Assembly: GCA_015680685.1 (NCBI GenBank)
Contig: MNCI01020816.1
Span: forward strand, 293,111 to 357,110
DNA length: 64,000 nucleotides
From: Gnetum montanum
Lineage: Eukaryota; Streptophyta; Gnetopsida; Gnetales; Gnetaceae
Reading direction: 5' to 3'
Part shown: in pieces, positions 36,242 to 49,534 of the stretch
How the letters are laid out: each line of letters opens with the position of its first letter
How positions within the stretch are numbered: the first letter of the stretch is position 1
The notes under the pieces: generated by a model
Told to the model about the DNA's origin: nothing
Seen by the model: only the letters and a program-made list of their open reading frames with translations
Databases searched by the model: none
Position numbers and translations under genes: made by a program

Positions 36242-38600
36242 CGAGAGTATCTTCTTCTTATTTAAGGATTTATTTTAACAAATTATTATTCAAGACTCCA
36301 AATAGGAATGAAAATAGTTTCATCTCCAATAATTAAAGGAGGATTTAGAAGTTTAACAAAAAAGAGTACATGCATGTAGTTTGGAACATCAACATTAAAA
36401 ACAATTTCCTATGTGCACCATAAGAATTGCATGTTGGTGAATAAAAGAGTTTGCAAATAATGCTAGATAAACCATAGATTTATTACAAAGTAATATCATA
36501 ATGTAAAATATGCGAGTTTGAGTTGAAAAAGGAATTTAAAAGTTAAAAAATAACTAAAAATTTAAAGAAAATTATAACATGATACATGATTTACAAAATG
36601 TTACTTACAAATAACATTTAAAAAAGTGAAATCAACATTATTATCATTTTCCTAGTTTGAAACATTTTATCTTAAAGTTTCTTCATTAACATTTTCATAA
36701 GTTAGAGAGTTTGCTGCATCAATAGAAATGTAGTTTTCATGCTTTCTTTATTAGAATTTGATGGTAGTGATGAAGATAGATCAATCATCTTGGGCATATC
36801 TTAAATTCATCTTTATGACATGAAATCAATTTATGTTTGTAAAAATGTTCCTGCTTTGATTTATCTCATTTTGTGAAAGTTCCAATTTTCACATACTACA
36901 AACTTTAAAATTTACATACTACAAACTAAAAAATTTGCATACTTAATCGCCAAAAATATCTAACCATTTTTACTATTTTGTTAAACATCCAACCATATCA
37001 CCATCTACATCTTAATAAATTCAAAATTTTAATGAAAACAACATTCATAACTATGTGACAACATAATATTAAAGTATCATATATAATATTCAAATTGTAA
37101 TTGCATTAGAATTCTTAATCCATAGTGGATTAAGTTGTTCATTAGTAGTATTGTTTATATTACATATGCTATGATTTGAAACTTCAAGTTCACTGCATTG
37201 TTATATTAGGAGTCATTAGATGGACAAGTTGCAACTTTAAGAGATGATAAAACACTTAGAGTCTTCATCTAATTACTAAGCATTTAGTAAAAGCTTTGAA
37301 AGAGAAAGTACAACATTTATGAAATGAGGTATCTCACTAACAATAACACATGCATAAGCTTAAGGAAAAATATATAGGCTGGAAAACTATCAACCAAGTG
37401 ATATCTAGTTAGAGAAATCTATCAACAACAAAAATGGAAAATTGCAAAATCTACTAGAATAAGTCAAAAGACAAAGTTCACTCTGAAAGAATATACATGT
37501 ATTATTGTAATCAATAGTTATGGAAGTATAATATGTAAATATTTGCATTTACCTTGAAAGTAAGGATTTGTAAATGTTTAAAGTAACAAAATAAAACTAC
37601 ATATACTAATATTTTCTCTTTTATTCTTGTTCTTCCTAGATTTTGGAAAGTAACTTAAAATGCACTATGTTTACCAATTCTTTCTTANTGCACCATAAGA
37701 ATTGCATGTTGGTGAATAAAAGAGTTTGCAAATAATGCTAGATAAACCATAGATTTATTATAAAGTAATATCATAATGTAAAATATGAGAGTTTGAGTTG
37801 AAAAAGGAATTTAAAAGTTAAAAAATAACTAAAAATTTAAAGAAAATTATAACATGATACATGATTTACAAAATGTTACTTACAAATAACATTTAAAAAA
37901 GTGAAATCAACATTATTATCATTTTCCTAGTTTGAAACATTTTATCTTAAAGTTTCTTCATTAACATTTTCATAAGTTAGAGAGNCGAGAGTATCTTCTT
38001 CTTATTTAAGGATTTATTTTAACAAATTATTATTCAAGACTCCAAATAGGAATGAAAATAGTTTCATCTCCAATAATTAAAGGAGGATTTAGAAGTTTAA
38101 CAAAAAAGAGTACATGCATGTAGTTTGGAACATCAACATTAAAAACAATTTCCTATGGGCACCATAAGAATTGTATGTTGGTGAATAAAAGAGTTTGCAA
38201 ATAATGCTAGATAAACCATAGATTTATTACAAAGTAATATCATAATGTAAAATATGCGAGTTTGAGTTGAAAAAGGAATTTAAAAGTTAAAAAATAACTA
38301 AAAATTTAAAGAAAATTATAACATGATACATGATTTACAAAATGTTACTTACAAATAACATTTAAAAAAGTGAAATCAACATTATTATCATTTTCCTAGT
38401 TTGAAACATTTTATCTTAAAGTTTCTTCATTAACATTTTCATAAGTTAGAGANNNNNNNNNNNNNNNNNNNNNNNNNNNNNNNNNNNNNNNNNNNNNNNN
38501 NNNNNNNNNNNNNNNNNNNNNNNNNNNNNNNNNNNNNNNNNNNNNNNNNNNNNNNNNNNNNNNNNNNTAAAATGCACTATGTTTACCAATTCTTTCTTAT
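36242..38600. repeat. Near-identical repeat block with N joins, probable assembly artefact
   Basis: The segment 36242-36708 recurs almost exactly at 37986-38452, and its part 36414-36709 also at 37689-37984. Copies differ at only a few positions (for example ATTACAAAG or ATTATAAAG, TATGTGCACC or TATGGGCACC). Joins are single Ns at 37688 and 37985 and an N run at 38453-38567. The 32 bases before the first N (37656-37687) reappear right after the N run (38568-38599). This is the pattern left when alternate contigs are inserted at an unresolved gap. Confidence 0.85.
38453..38567. other. Assembly gap (N run)
   Basis: About 115 Ns. See the surrounding repeat block; true sequence and gap length are unknown. 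Confidence 0.99.
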
Positions 38601-40900
38601 CATGCCTTCCTTTGGTCGAGAACTTATAGGGATTGTAACATTGCAAAGTCTTTAATACACTAAAAACAAAAAAAGATATAAAAATTTTTCTTCATATGAT
38701 ATTGCTTAGTAATAAGAGTCTTGGCAGGAAATCTAGGTCAAAGGTTTGATTATAGTAAGGAGCACAAATTATGGTTTTAAAAAAACTCTTTAAAAATAAT
38801 TATGAAATTAGTATGGTCTAATTGACCCAAGGGTGTCTTACTAGACATAAGTCAAAATTCACTTTGAGTTTTAAATATTTCAATAAATAAATTTTTTTAA
38901 GTCTTTAATTTAAAGCATTAAAGGTTACGAATTTTACATTATAGAATATAACTATGTTGGTTTTATAAGAAGTTCATTTTAAATTACTTTTTCTATCAAT
39001 TGTCTCAACTACTTAGAGCATGCAACTTGTGCTTTGCAACTCATAACTTCAATTCCAAGAGGTATGTTGATTTGAGATAGCATTATGTTCTACTTAAGTT
39101 CTACAAAAATGTCATATTGACCATATGTTATGGAGTACATATAATCAAATAGTTTTAGTTCTAACATACCTTTTGTTAAGGTCAATTAATTGTATTAAAG
39201 AGAATCCATAGAATTTAGAAGAAGTCTTATTACATTAGTTATAATCACCACCCAATAATAAATGAACATAAATACCAAGTTAGCTAAATTGTTTTTGATA
39301 TTATATCTAACATTGGATGACCAAGCTTACTAGTTGAATTGCTGGTTGTATACATAACTAAAGATTGACTCATACCCTCATATTTGAGATACTTCAACAA
39401 TATTTTTGAATGAGTGAGATGCTTACTAGTTGCCAATTTTGCAGAACTTACAACGTCATACTAGAGATATGTAACATTTTCGTGATGTTATTTATTTACA
39501 AAGAAAATTTATTAATTTTTATTCTTCAAAAAGAACATAAGGTAATAACTCCAATAGTTGGAGCATGTTTCTTATGCTTCTACACATCATAGTTTTCATC
39601 CCAAGGGGTTATGCCACCTAAGGGCATGGTAAACAAATATATTCCACCATTACATAGAGAGTTAATCATACCAATCGTAAAAGAAATATAACAATATAAA
39701 ATAATAACAATGCTCAATATATTTTGTAAGATTGAATGAAATTACTTTTTAAATGCCTAATATACTTTTGATAAGCAAAGGAGTTTGGTTACACAATTAA
39801 ACTTCAAAAGAAATACATGTTATGTAAGAAAGGCTAATTGATATCCACTTTATTTCATGTTTCAGATTTAAGGCTCTCTATTATTATGTTTAGAGTGAGT
39901 TTTATTCTTTCAAATAGCTAATCTATAAAGCTCTTCCTATAGCTATATTTTTGCTTACATAATATAACTTTACTATTATTGTTTCTTTGGAAAAATCATA
40001 AAGGCTTAAAAACCATATTAGAATATCTTACAACAAAATTTGACAACCCACTTAGAATATTTCATAAGATAACCTTCTAATTACATTCAAAGAATGTTTT
40101 AAGAAAAACTTAACATTCTTGTAATAAAAATTTACTTTACCATGTCCAAGGAACATATTAAAGAAAAACTTAAAACTAATGTTAACAAAGTCTACAAAAA
40201 TATTTACTCCTAAAATAGATGTGCTACTTGTTATTGGTTAAGGAATGTGGTTTGTATTTTACAAGCCATTTGATATGAATAGACCACCATTAAAATTAAA
40301 ATGATCTTATAAATTCATAGCTCTCATAATTTATTCTTAAGAAGAAAATGGCAAATCTATAATCAACTATTCAAGCCACTATTGTTGGTGCTAGGAAATT
40401 ATATACAAGCCTGCTCAAGTTACATGACTAACACTCTACTATTGTATTTTACACAAGTTAATTTACATGATAGATACTTTTAGTCTATCTACTAAATAAA
40501 ATTTCGGATTCAATCTCATAATTTACAAAAGTGAAAATATTATTCATTTTAGATACTTAATCATGTTACATAACGATAAGTTAAGTTCATTTTACAAGTA
40601 ATAAGTAATATGGTAGGCCTACAACAAACCTTTAAAAGTTGACAGAAGCTGTGTTGAAAATTTTAAACCATTAAATTAATAATTAACAAGAAGCATGGCA
40701 GCCTGCATTTAACGAAAAAATCAAAATATTTAAATGTCAACACGTTAAATAAAAGCATGTTTCGGAAGTAACTGATACATAACTTGAAATAGAACTTGGT
40801 GGGTCTAGGAAGGTCACAGCATTTATGATAAAAGCAGGTCTGTTCAACTAAAGTTAGCCCTTTAAAGATGGTTAACTATTAGAATCATAATAAATTCCAA
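38601..40900. other. AT-rich DNA without recognisable genes
   Basis: Low GC, many short A/T runs, no long open frame, no LTR, SINE or LINE motif that I can identify. Confidence 0.5.
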
Positions 40901-41130
40901 CCCACGAGGCAACCTTTATGGAAAAAACAGAAAAAAAAAAGAAAAAAAAAAAAACAGGTCCTGGAAAGCAGCAAGCACCAAAAAGGGTTCGAAAGCCAAC
41001 TGGTATAAATCTTTCAATAATTCGTGGCAAACTTTATGGTAAAAAAGAAAAAATAGGAAAAATACGAAAAAAAAAGCTACAGAAAGCACCAACCACCAAA
41101 AAAGTTTCGAAGGCCAACCAGTATAAATGC
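40900..41130. repeat. Two-copy tandem repeat of about 110-120 bases with A-rich core
   Basis: Each copy runs from GGCAAmCTTTATGG through an A-rich tract to CACCAA, TTCGAA and CCAACTGGTATAAAT (second copy CCAACCAGTATAAAT). The first copy is about 40910-41009, the second about 41028-41128. The Lys-rich frame across it is a product of the A-runs. Confidence 0.7.
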
Positions 41131-42728
41131 CACAACATTTCTTTAAAGAAATGTCAGTAGTAATAGCGACTTGTAAACGGGTTACAATTTTTACATGCTG
41201 AACTTTAGCGACAGAAGTTTACGGTTCAGCAGAGAGTACATAAATGCAGTACCTCTATTCATACTTCAGAGTACCTTTCTATAGATCGCATTTAATAAAG
41301 GCAAAATTACATCCTTGTAAAGCTATTACAATTTTTTCAAACTAGAAATTGAGGCTTGGAAAACAATATTGTGGTGCACTTTCATATTATCAATGCTTCC
41401 AACTTCTCAATCAGAGAGAAGTGCAAAATTCCTTCACAAGCATTAAATTGACAAAAAGCTTGTTTCTCATACTGGAAATATTCAAGAATACTTTGAAGCA
41501 CACAGTAGCTAAAAATGCGTTTTTCTTATTTGGAAGTCGGAACCCTGTGAGAAGACTAGAACATTTTTTCCAGTATCTAAGCACCGGTTTATATTATTTA
41601 ATAATAGCACTGGAGGCAGCGTTAACATACTGACGCTGTATAGCTTAATAAGCCCTCTTAACAAATTCTGGAGCACATTTTAATTCAAAGCTTAACATCC
41701 GAAGGCTCCAGCATTGTGATTTTACATTTTGCAAGCTTTAACTTGAATTATCATTCCAGCATGGGACGGAAATTTAAGTATTTAACGAAACGCGGTAATA
41801 GCTATAAAAAAATTAGCCTCACACCTCCGGTTGATATTAAGTTTATGGATGTATGCTGTAACATTTTATGTACATTACCCTACGCTTGAAAACGAGAACT
41901 AACAGATCGCGGAAGCAACAAAAACACGGAACTCTGCAACTTTTTGGTCCAAGTTAATTTTAACGCTATAGTATCAGTTATCCTATTCGTAATCGTATCT
42001 ATCTTATCTGACCGCAGAGTCGAATGGGAGAAGATTTCATGAGTTTCTGCAGAAACCCGAAACTTTGAGCACGGATTAATGCACGTCAAGTCACAAAGAA
42101 TAGCTGTTAATGGTAGCCTAGCCTGATAGGTATTCAGCAATCACTGGAGTACACAAGGGACGGGATATGGGCGTTTCAAGGACTACCGAATTCAGTTCGA
42201 GCGGCGCCTCGTTGAAACCATTCCAATGATTGCCAGGATGGACCGTGCACACACTAGCTAGACGAAGCCTCCTCTCCCTCATTTCTTGTCTAGCAAAACG
42301 CAGCGATTTGACCCCTACTTCATCTCTGACTGCTGTTATTACTAGTTTTACGACTTACGGGCATAATCTATAGGGATTTGTAGGCAACAGGGATTCTAAA
42401 GGCCTTCTGCAACAGCCACTGACCGAAATTTTGAGGGGATTTGACGTACCATTTCCTGCGGATCCAGTACTCCCTACCATCCAAATTGCCTGACCAAAAA
42501 CAGTAGACCAGCTTACTGCTCCAGTGCTCAACACTTATCGCTGGCCTGGCGGCCCTCGCCGTTAGCCACTGCCAATTCTGCGTGGGCTGCAATAGCTGCG
42601 CCTGCAGAGTGTCGTAAATCGTAAAATACTGTCTATAGAAGGAGTGTTGGGCAGGGCTAGTCGGGCTTGGCTATTTCGGCCTTGTATCTTTAAAGGCCAT
42701 GGATGTGTCGTACACAAGGAGAGGCATG
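41131..42728. other. Intergenic DNA, nothing recognised
   Basis: Mixed composition, less AT-rich after 41900. Short frames only, none with recognisable protein motifs. Confidence 0.5.
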
Positions 42729-42955
42729 TTAGAAGAAGAAGATCTGGCACAAAATCTGATGATGTCTTCACCGCAATTCAATTTTGAATCCCCAGTGCCC
42801 AATTGCTCAACCCTTAAGCCAAGTTTTACCCAAGTATAGGAATGTTAGAACTAGAAGAGGAAGATCTGGCACAAAAACCGATGATGTCGTGACCGTAACT
42901 CAATTTTCTTGCCCAGTGCCCAATTGCTCAACCCTAAGGCCAAGTTTTCCGGATG
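42729..42955 (+). repeat. Two-copy tandem repeat, about 115 bases, with coding-like sequence
   Basis: Copies at about 42729-42834 and 42845-42955 share GTTAGAA, GAAGATCTGGCACAAAA, GATGATGTC, CAGTGCCCAATTGCTCAACC and CCAAGTTTT. In one frame both encode a PVPNCSTLxPSF-like phrase, but stops and frame changes separate them. No family is recognised. Confidence 0.65.
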
Positions 42956-45082
42956 CGAAGTTTAAGCCGTGATTCCTGGCCTAGGGTCCATGCGTCCAGG
43001 GAGTTTTGAGGTTTGAAGTGTTTAGAATGGAGTCAAGGGGGAAAAAACTACATTCTGCCAGACTGCTGCTGTGGCCTTTGTGCTGAGCGTGTACGGACAC
43101 TGCTAAATCAGCCGCAAATCATGCATCCTGCGGCTACAGAATGCAGGCGATTTTTGAAGGGTATGAGCTCACGTCCCATCCAGCTTTTCCTCTGCAAAGG
43201 CGCAGTCACTACGGTTCAGTCCAGGTAGGACTTCGGAGAAAGAACTGAACGCTCGAGATAAGGTATGGGTTACATTTTGCAGTGGAGTGACAGTCCGTAC
43301 TATTTGCAGCTACCGGCATCAACATTCTTCTTTCAAGACTTAACACTCTTTCAGGCGGATAGAATCTTGTAAACTGTTGTGGCTAGAATAGGTTTTTGAA
43401 TGAAGACAAGCTATGAACTGAAAGTACCGAGCCCACTCGCTCAGTGCGTAGACTCCCTAGAGTTCCACTTCTGACTCGTTAAATCACACGGCAGTATGCT
43501 GAGCCACAACGCAAGCGCTGAGCATCCTTCAGTTCAAACAGTAAAATTCCTGCATAAATGAAGTCATTTATCCATTTTTCAACATTACAAGGGCTGCTGC
43601 AGAAAGTTCAAAAATGTTACTACTCAAACGAATATACTGACATTCTGGATTTTGCTGCGCTCGAGACCATGGACGCCGAAACTAAGACAAACTCACGAAG
43701 GAGGACCAAATTTACCGAATAACAGATGATCACTTTCTAGCAGAGATTTGGGTGAAATCCATTCCATTAAGTTCTTAGAGGTTTCGATGCACCCTCATAT
43801 GCTTTCCAACTCACACACGATATAGCAAGCTGTGTGTTCGCTAATAATCTATTGCAGTTTGTCTTATCCATGCGGAATCCTCCTTGCTGCTAGAAATAAA
43901 ATAAAGGACAGCCACAGAACCTTTTTTTCACACTGACAAGAAACAAATAAGTACATCGAACACTGGCCTCCTTTATTATACGCTTTAGATTTCGTTGACA
44001 GCTGATGAAGTTATCAACAGAAAGTCCTTGAAGTTTTCGAAAAAGATCCTAAATCAACTCGACCTAATCTCTATTTGTTTTCCTTCTCTTATCAATCAAA
44101 GATGGATCCTTCCAGGAAGAACTGAAGGAAATACAAATTTAATCTCGCTTCAGTCTGCTGGAGAAGTAAGAAAACGCACAGATACTAGTTCTTTTTTAGT
44201 TTTATTTTTCTTTCATACAAAACGACGGATTTTAGATTGGTAGAAGTTGAAGGCTTTCGCAGTTCTAAGCTTCTCCCGGGCATTAAAATCCTCTTATCCA
44301 TCTAAGTCATTGCGAATGCTTCTAGAGGGAACACGTTTATTTTGCTAACTTACTATCTTCTTTCCCCTTGATAATACAAGGGAAAAAGAAATAAACTGGA
44401 ATCTGCTTGGAACATCAAGTACAACTATTGGACCTCGGCCAGAACTCCACAAAAATATAAGAAATTTAAGAAACAACAGATTTTAAAAATATCCTATGGA
44501 AACAGACGTAAAAGTTTTTGATCAACCTTATCATGATTAGAAACCAAAACTTCGTTACCTGGCGGCAGCGATGCTTGATTCCAAATAAATCGAACTTTCA
44601 ATCTGCTTGCTGTTTCCTCAACAAAACAGATCTCGAACCACAAGAAGCTACAAAGGTATTGGACTGTTACGACCGAAATAAATAGGAAAGAGTACAAATT
44701 GCCTCTTGTTTAGTAAACAAACAGTAGAGATTCATTTTAACACCGGCCAAGTTACCGATGAAGAATTTAAATCAAGCGCGAGAAGAGCAAACAATTGAGG
44801 AGATATCTGGCACTAGAGTTACAAATTAATAAATCGTGGTATAATTCGCCTCTGAAAGTCTTTCAATACGCAAGGATCAAAAGAACCTCTTGACCTGAAC
44901 GATAGCTTACGTGGATTCACTGATTTAATCATCATTGTACCTTCAGGAAAAGAAAAAACCGCTCCTCAGAGTGGAGAATTCAAGTAGCATGTTATAATAG
45001 AAATATACCTGGATGTCAAATGGCGCGCTAGAGAAATGAAGCAGAGCAGGGATAAAAGCCAAGATGAACAAACGAACCGATC
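42956..45082. other. Intergenic DNA left of MIR396; may hold the pri-miRNA 3' part
   Basis: No protein motif or repeat recognised. The stretch nearest 45083 would lie downstream of the minus-strand MIR396 hairpin and could be the 3' part of its primary transcript. Confidence 0.4.
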
Positions 45083-45176
45083 CATGGTTTCCCACAGCTT
45101 CGTTGAACTTGAGCGACAAGTACTGAAAACCACAGCGACAGGCGCTTAAGTTCAAGAAAGCTGTGGAAAAGCATGA
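45083..45176 (-). ncRNA. MIR396: MIR396 precursor hairpin, minus strand
   Basis: The 21 bases at 45148-45168, read on the minus strand, are TTCCACAGCTTTCTTGAA followed by CTT, identical to the conserved plant miR396 (b-type end). The mature sequence is on the 5' arm, as in known MIR396 genes. The 3' arm (about 45089-45111) reads GTTCAACGAAGCTGTGGGAA, the expected star. The arms pair over about 33 bases with roughly five mismatches around a loop of about 30 bases. In other plants miR396 represses GRF transcription factors and so limits cell proliferation. The likely promoter lies to the right, at 46.1-46.8 kb. Confidence 0.95.
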
Positions 45177-46165
45177 AGAGATTCCTCCTCTTTCCTTTTT
45201 TTTTTCTTTTTTTTTTTTTCGGTTTCCCATCTGTTCGATCGTCTGTGCCGCATCATGATTGCGCAAGCTTGCATCTCGAACCCGTGGGACGGACCAGCAA
45301 TTCAGACATCGACTCGACGGATTCCTTGCGCTGCATTAATGCGTGAGATTCCAGAGCATTTAATGACACGGAAACAGACGCATGAACGATCAAGGCGAGG
45401 CAAAGTCGAGAGGGCAGGCAAAAGATGTGAGGACCAGCACGACGCAACAGACTTCGACAAACTAAGTGGCAGAAGCACAGATCCGGGCATAAGCACGAGC
45501 GTAAGCCAAGAAAGCAAAGCAAGACGAGCGAAAAGCAAAGTGCGCGAGGACCAAACGACTCGAGAACATCATTGTATGATAAAAGTAGGAAGACATCTTT
45601 GCGCAGAGGTGCGGTGGCTATGAAGGTGGAGGTGCAGTGGACCTACAAATGAAATGAGTAATCAAAAACAGTAGCAGCAATCGAAGCAGCAGAAGCAGAA
45701 GGCGGCAACGGTAGATGCAGGAGGAGGAGGAGCAGGAGCAGGAGGGAAGGCGAGAGGCGGCAGGCGGCAGAGGCAGAGGCAGATGCTGCAGCAATATCAG
45801 CATCAGTCACAACTACTACAAATCTCTGGCATATCCTCTGAAAATGCACATGCGGTCGTTAAGCCAAAAGAACGATCCAGTTTCTGTCAGCAATCAATGC
45901 GCCGGGCCTTTAAACCCTAGAACCTTCAAATAATAACTCAGAACAACTCGCATCTTCCTCAGACCGACTCAGAATCTCACAGACACGCAGCATCACCAAA
46001 ACAAGCACATAATAATGACGCACACGAAGGCTTCATCCTCCTCCCGGAGGCAGCCACAGCAACAACAAACGAAGAAGAAGCAGAGACACAGAGAGACAAA
46101 CAAAGCATCGGACGGAAGGAAAGAAGGAAAGAACAAAGATGTTCAAAGCGTCTGGGGAAGAGGCG

Positions 46166-46178
46166 TATATATATATAG
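46166..46178 (-). promoter_or_regulatory. Candidate TATA box of the minus-strand MIR396 transcript
   Basis: An alternating TA run (TATATATATATA), read leftward as CTATATATATATACGCC. It is followed on the minus strand by about 1 kb of pyrimidine-rich sequence with CT and CTC repeats, typical of plant leaders, before the hairpin. A start near 46140 is inferred. Confidence 0.45.
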
Positions 46179-46371
46179 CGTCCGGGCGAGTGGCTCCGAA
46201 GCACAAGGAAATCCGGAAGAATAAAATATTTCAACAGCGGACTTTTTGCAACCAATCTCTGTTGAATCGACAGGCTCCCGCACCAATTCACATCTGTACG
46301 CTTCGAAGTTAGAGCACAAACGCAGAAGCACAGCCACAGCAACAGAAGCGGAAGACGAACAAGAAAATAAT

Positions 46372-46450
46372 GGAAATGAAAATGAAAACGAAAACGAAAA
46401 CGAAAATGAAAATGAAGAGGGGCAGGTGCAGAGGCAGAGGCAGAGGCCTA
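46372..46450. repeat. Microsatellites GAAAAY and GGCAGA
   Basis: A (GAAAAY)n run at about 46372-46420 is followed by GGCAGA-like repeats to 46450, upstream of the candidate MIR396 TATA box. They account for the Glu/Asn-rich and Phe-rich frames seen there. Confidence 0.8.
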
Positions 46451-46589
46451 GGGCCTAGTGGCAGCTCAAATCCGTCGAATTCCAACTCATGACAACTAAC
46501 AAAATAAGCAGGCGTGCTGGGCATTAAAAAAACGCCTGAAATCATTAACAAAATGCATTACGGCATCGCTGGGTCGCCGACAGCAGCGC

Positions 46590-46746
46590 CGTGCAGCTCG
46601 TGAAAGTGGCCCGTGGGCCCGCCCGGGGCGCGTTTTCCAGGCTAATCCCCCGACATTAGCGCGCTAATTGCGCATCGTGGCCGTCAGCGGCCGCGGATCC
46701 GACGGCAGGTGAGGGTCCAGGGAAAGTCCCGCGTGGGACCCCCCAC
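46590..46746 (-). promoter_or_regulatory. GC-rich patch with TCP-type motifs upstream of MIR396
   Basis: A local GC island in AT-rich surroundings. It has GTGGGCCC at 46613-46620 and GTGGGACC at 46733-46740, the latter within GTGGGACCCCCCAC. Both fit the class II TCP binding consensus GTGGNCCC. They lie about 450-570 bases upstream of the candidate TATA box. In Arabidopsis TCP4 activates MIR396, so the position is suggestive. That these sites work is inference. Confidence 0.4.
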
Positions 46747-46799
46747 AGACAGCGACGGAAAAAGAAATGGCAACGCCCAAGCGACAGGGCCATGCGGCC

Positions 46800-48700
46800 T
46801 CACCTTAACACAAACAAACCCAAGCAGGCTTTGCTTTGTTGGCTCGCTCTATTATTATTATTATCGTTAGTATTATTATTATTATTTGGGTTTATTTCTT
46901 CAATCCTTGCTCACCTTAAAAGAAAAAGGTTTTATTGTGCGAGTGACATCACATGGCTCCATGTGGCCAACCCATTATGGTTCCATTTTAATACATGCCT
47001 CCAAAGGTTTTTAGTTTTTACCCCCGCCATCACATGATATGCTACAAAAATATGAGCCCCGCATAATTGCAAATATTCTTTCCCCTCCCAAAAACATTCC
47101 ATCCATCGGCCCCCTCGCCTCCCCTGCCCTCCCTCCCTGGCTCGTATTAAAGCAAAAGTCGCAACAAAAGTAATCTTCCATCAACGGGTCCCGTCACCTT
47201 TTGGGATTATTAGTATGTATGTAGTGGCGTGCCACCCCTCATCCCCACCCTGTTTCTTTTGTTTTATTATCAGCTAACCACCCGTGATCCCAGGTCTAAT
47301 ATCTTTGTCCAATTTCATCATTATCCTTGTCAAGAACGCTAACCACTCAAACCTTGCAAAAATCTACTAGTGGACAATGCATTATCATCTTTGCTCGTTG
47401 CTTAACCCCCCCTTCTTTGTTAAACCTTTCAATCACTATTTCACGTCGTTCGCTTCTCCAACAGCCATCATGTTTGCTTTACGGTTTAACCCATAACCAC
47501 TGATCCTAATTCCCTTCTCTTATAACTTCCACTATTCCACCTCTATCTCCCTAGTGGCTTGCATAGTAAGAATCGAAATCTTATTTCTTGCACCATCATC
47601 ATGATTGCTTTAACAACTTAGCTTAACTTCTTCCTCACGTTGGGTGGGTCAAATAGGAATCCAAATCTTTATTTTTCCACTCTCAAATCCATCACCATTA
47701 TTGTCTTACATTAGTTTTATCCCTGATTGTCTCCTCTTTTTTGATCCCATATTTGACGCATGTCTGCTTGTCATCCCACTGGTTGAAAAGGCCCAACAAA
47801 CACATTCTTATAATAGTTTTTGCAAGGCTTGCATGCCTCCCGCTAACCCAAAGCACAGTTGGATTTGGTAGCTTTCTATAAAAACAAAGCCCACCAACTT
47901 TGGCACGTAATTTGGTTGGCGGTGTTATCCTATCCCCCTTATTCAAACCATTTAAACACAAACGCCAACGTGAAGCGCAGATGAAGGAAACCTCTCTCTC
48001 TCGCTGTTTGTTTACCGAGGTAGCAACAAAAGGCCATGTACGTGGAAAGGCACGCAGATCCCAGCAAAACCTGATTAATGAAAAATACGGACATTTGCAT
48101 GCAAATTTCTCTTTCTTTTTTTTAATGGAGCAGCAGCAGCACGCCATTCCGGGAAAAGCTCGAGGGGGCAATAATCAAATACTAAACTAAGGATGGTTAA
48201 GGTCCATAAACAAATGGGAAGAATATTATAGAGATGAGGGAATTGGAGTAGAAGAAGGAGAATGGAAAAAAGGAAAGGAAGCGATCCCAAGGCCATGAAA
48301 ACGGGGAATGGAGGGCTTTTGGGAAGCAAAGTTGCAGAGCTGCATTTGTCGCAAAGGAGGGGCAACGAAGCAGCGGCGAAGCACGCGTCTGTGAAGAAAA
48401 AGATAATTCAAACACACAGGCCGGGGCTCGTTTATCCACTAAATTGTTGCCGAAATCGTGACTTGATCTCATCGTGCTTCTCGTCGACATGAAACCCTGC
48501 GATTCTTGAAGCTTCTCGCATGTTAGCGTTTGTACAGACACATCGAACTCCGTTTTTAATTTGGCCACCACCCCACCCCGTGGTATAATTAATTTTTTGA
48601 TCCTTAGGTTTTTTTTATTATTGTTTTTAAATTTTATCTTACCACGTACATACATGGCATCGGTTTTATCGTGCAACTTTTGCCTGTTATGATATGATAA
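46800..48700. other. Intergenic, pyrimidine-rich, no gene recognised
   Basis: Includes an (ATT)n microsatellite at about 46849-46888 and CT-rich tracts near 47110 and 47990. The two minus-strand frames of 157-159 codons here have no protein motif and biased composition. Confidence 0.5.
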
Positions 48701-49534
48701 TGATCGTGATCTTATTTGTGTTCCTACCTTCCTAGGGTAGAAGTTGGTTCTTTTTAAAAAACCTTGGAAGTTGCAGGTTTAGCGTTGTCCTTGGATCTCC
48801 AAGTGTCCCTAGCGTTTAGGCTAAGGGTCAATGACAACGACCCCATGTGGGGGCGCCTAGCCTAGCTCATTGGTTAAGTCATGTTAAAAGTAATGGGCGA
48901 GCTATCATGGTTTTTGGGAGGTGCAGCACATCGACAAGGACCATGGAAGCGTCCTATTTGCTAAAAAGATGATATTACTTGTCATAAAGTGCACATCACT
49001 CTAAAGCCGATGAGACCCCTTGAGCCCTCACATTAATTCTGCCTTCAAAAGTTTCTATGTTTGGTACTATTACCTATTGTGTGTGTAGCATGATCACATG
49101 AATGTTTTTGTAGGATTTGCCATATATCAAGAGTGACAAAAGTTACGCATCTATTCTCTGATAAGATAGTGACGTGATAAAATGGCCCTCATGTCATTTC
49201 TCAACCGCAGAATTATGTCCAATAGTTTTTAACATTGCAATGTCATTATTTCACTAAATTGACCTTAAATTCTATAATATGACAAAAACAATTAATGTAG
49301 ATATGATTGCGCATTTCATTTTTTCATTTTTTTATTTCTTAAGTTTATAACTTTCTTATTATCATTACAAGAAGTGCTCCTAAATTTGTTGTAATATGTT
49401 TCATACCATTCAACTAATTAATTGTAGAGCTTGAGGGTACATCTAGTCATAGTCTTGATTCTAAAGACCTCTTAAGTAATGAAGGTAATATATTTTGGGA
49501 GTTGTAGGAACCAAAAATTTGAACCAGTAACATT

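Noticed and set aside
38446-38646. ORF across the N gap
   Set aside because: Most of it is translated Ns.
40918-41160. Lys-rich ORF resembling a basic nuclear protein
   Set aside because: Produced by poly-A tracts in a two-copy tandem repeat; no conserved motif.
45255-46551. Several polar or Leu/Phe-rich ORFs on both strands
   Set aside because: Simple-repeat and purine/pyrimidine-biased sequence, most likely the leader and promoter side of the MIR396 transcript.
47698-48676. Two minus-strand ORFs of 157 and 159 codons
   Set aside because: Compositionally biased, overlapped by ORFs on the other strand, no recognisable domain or splice pattern.
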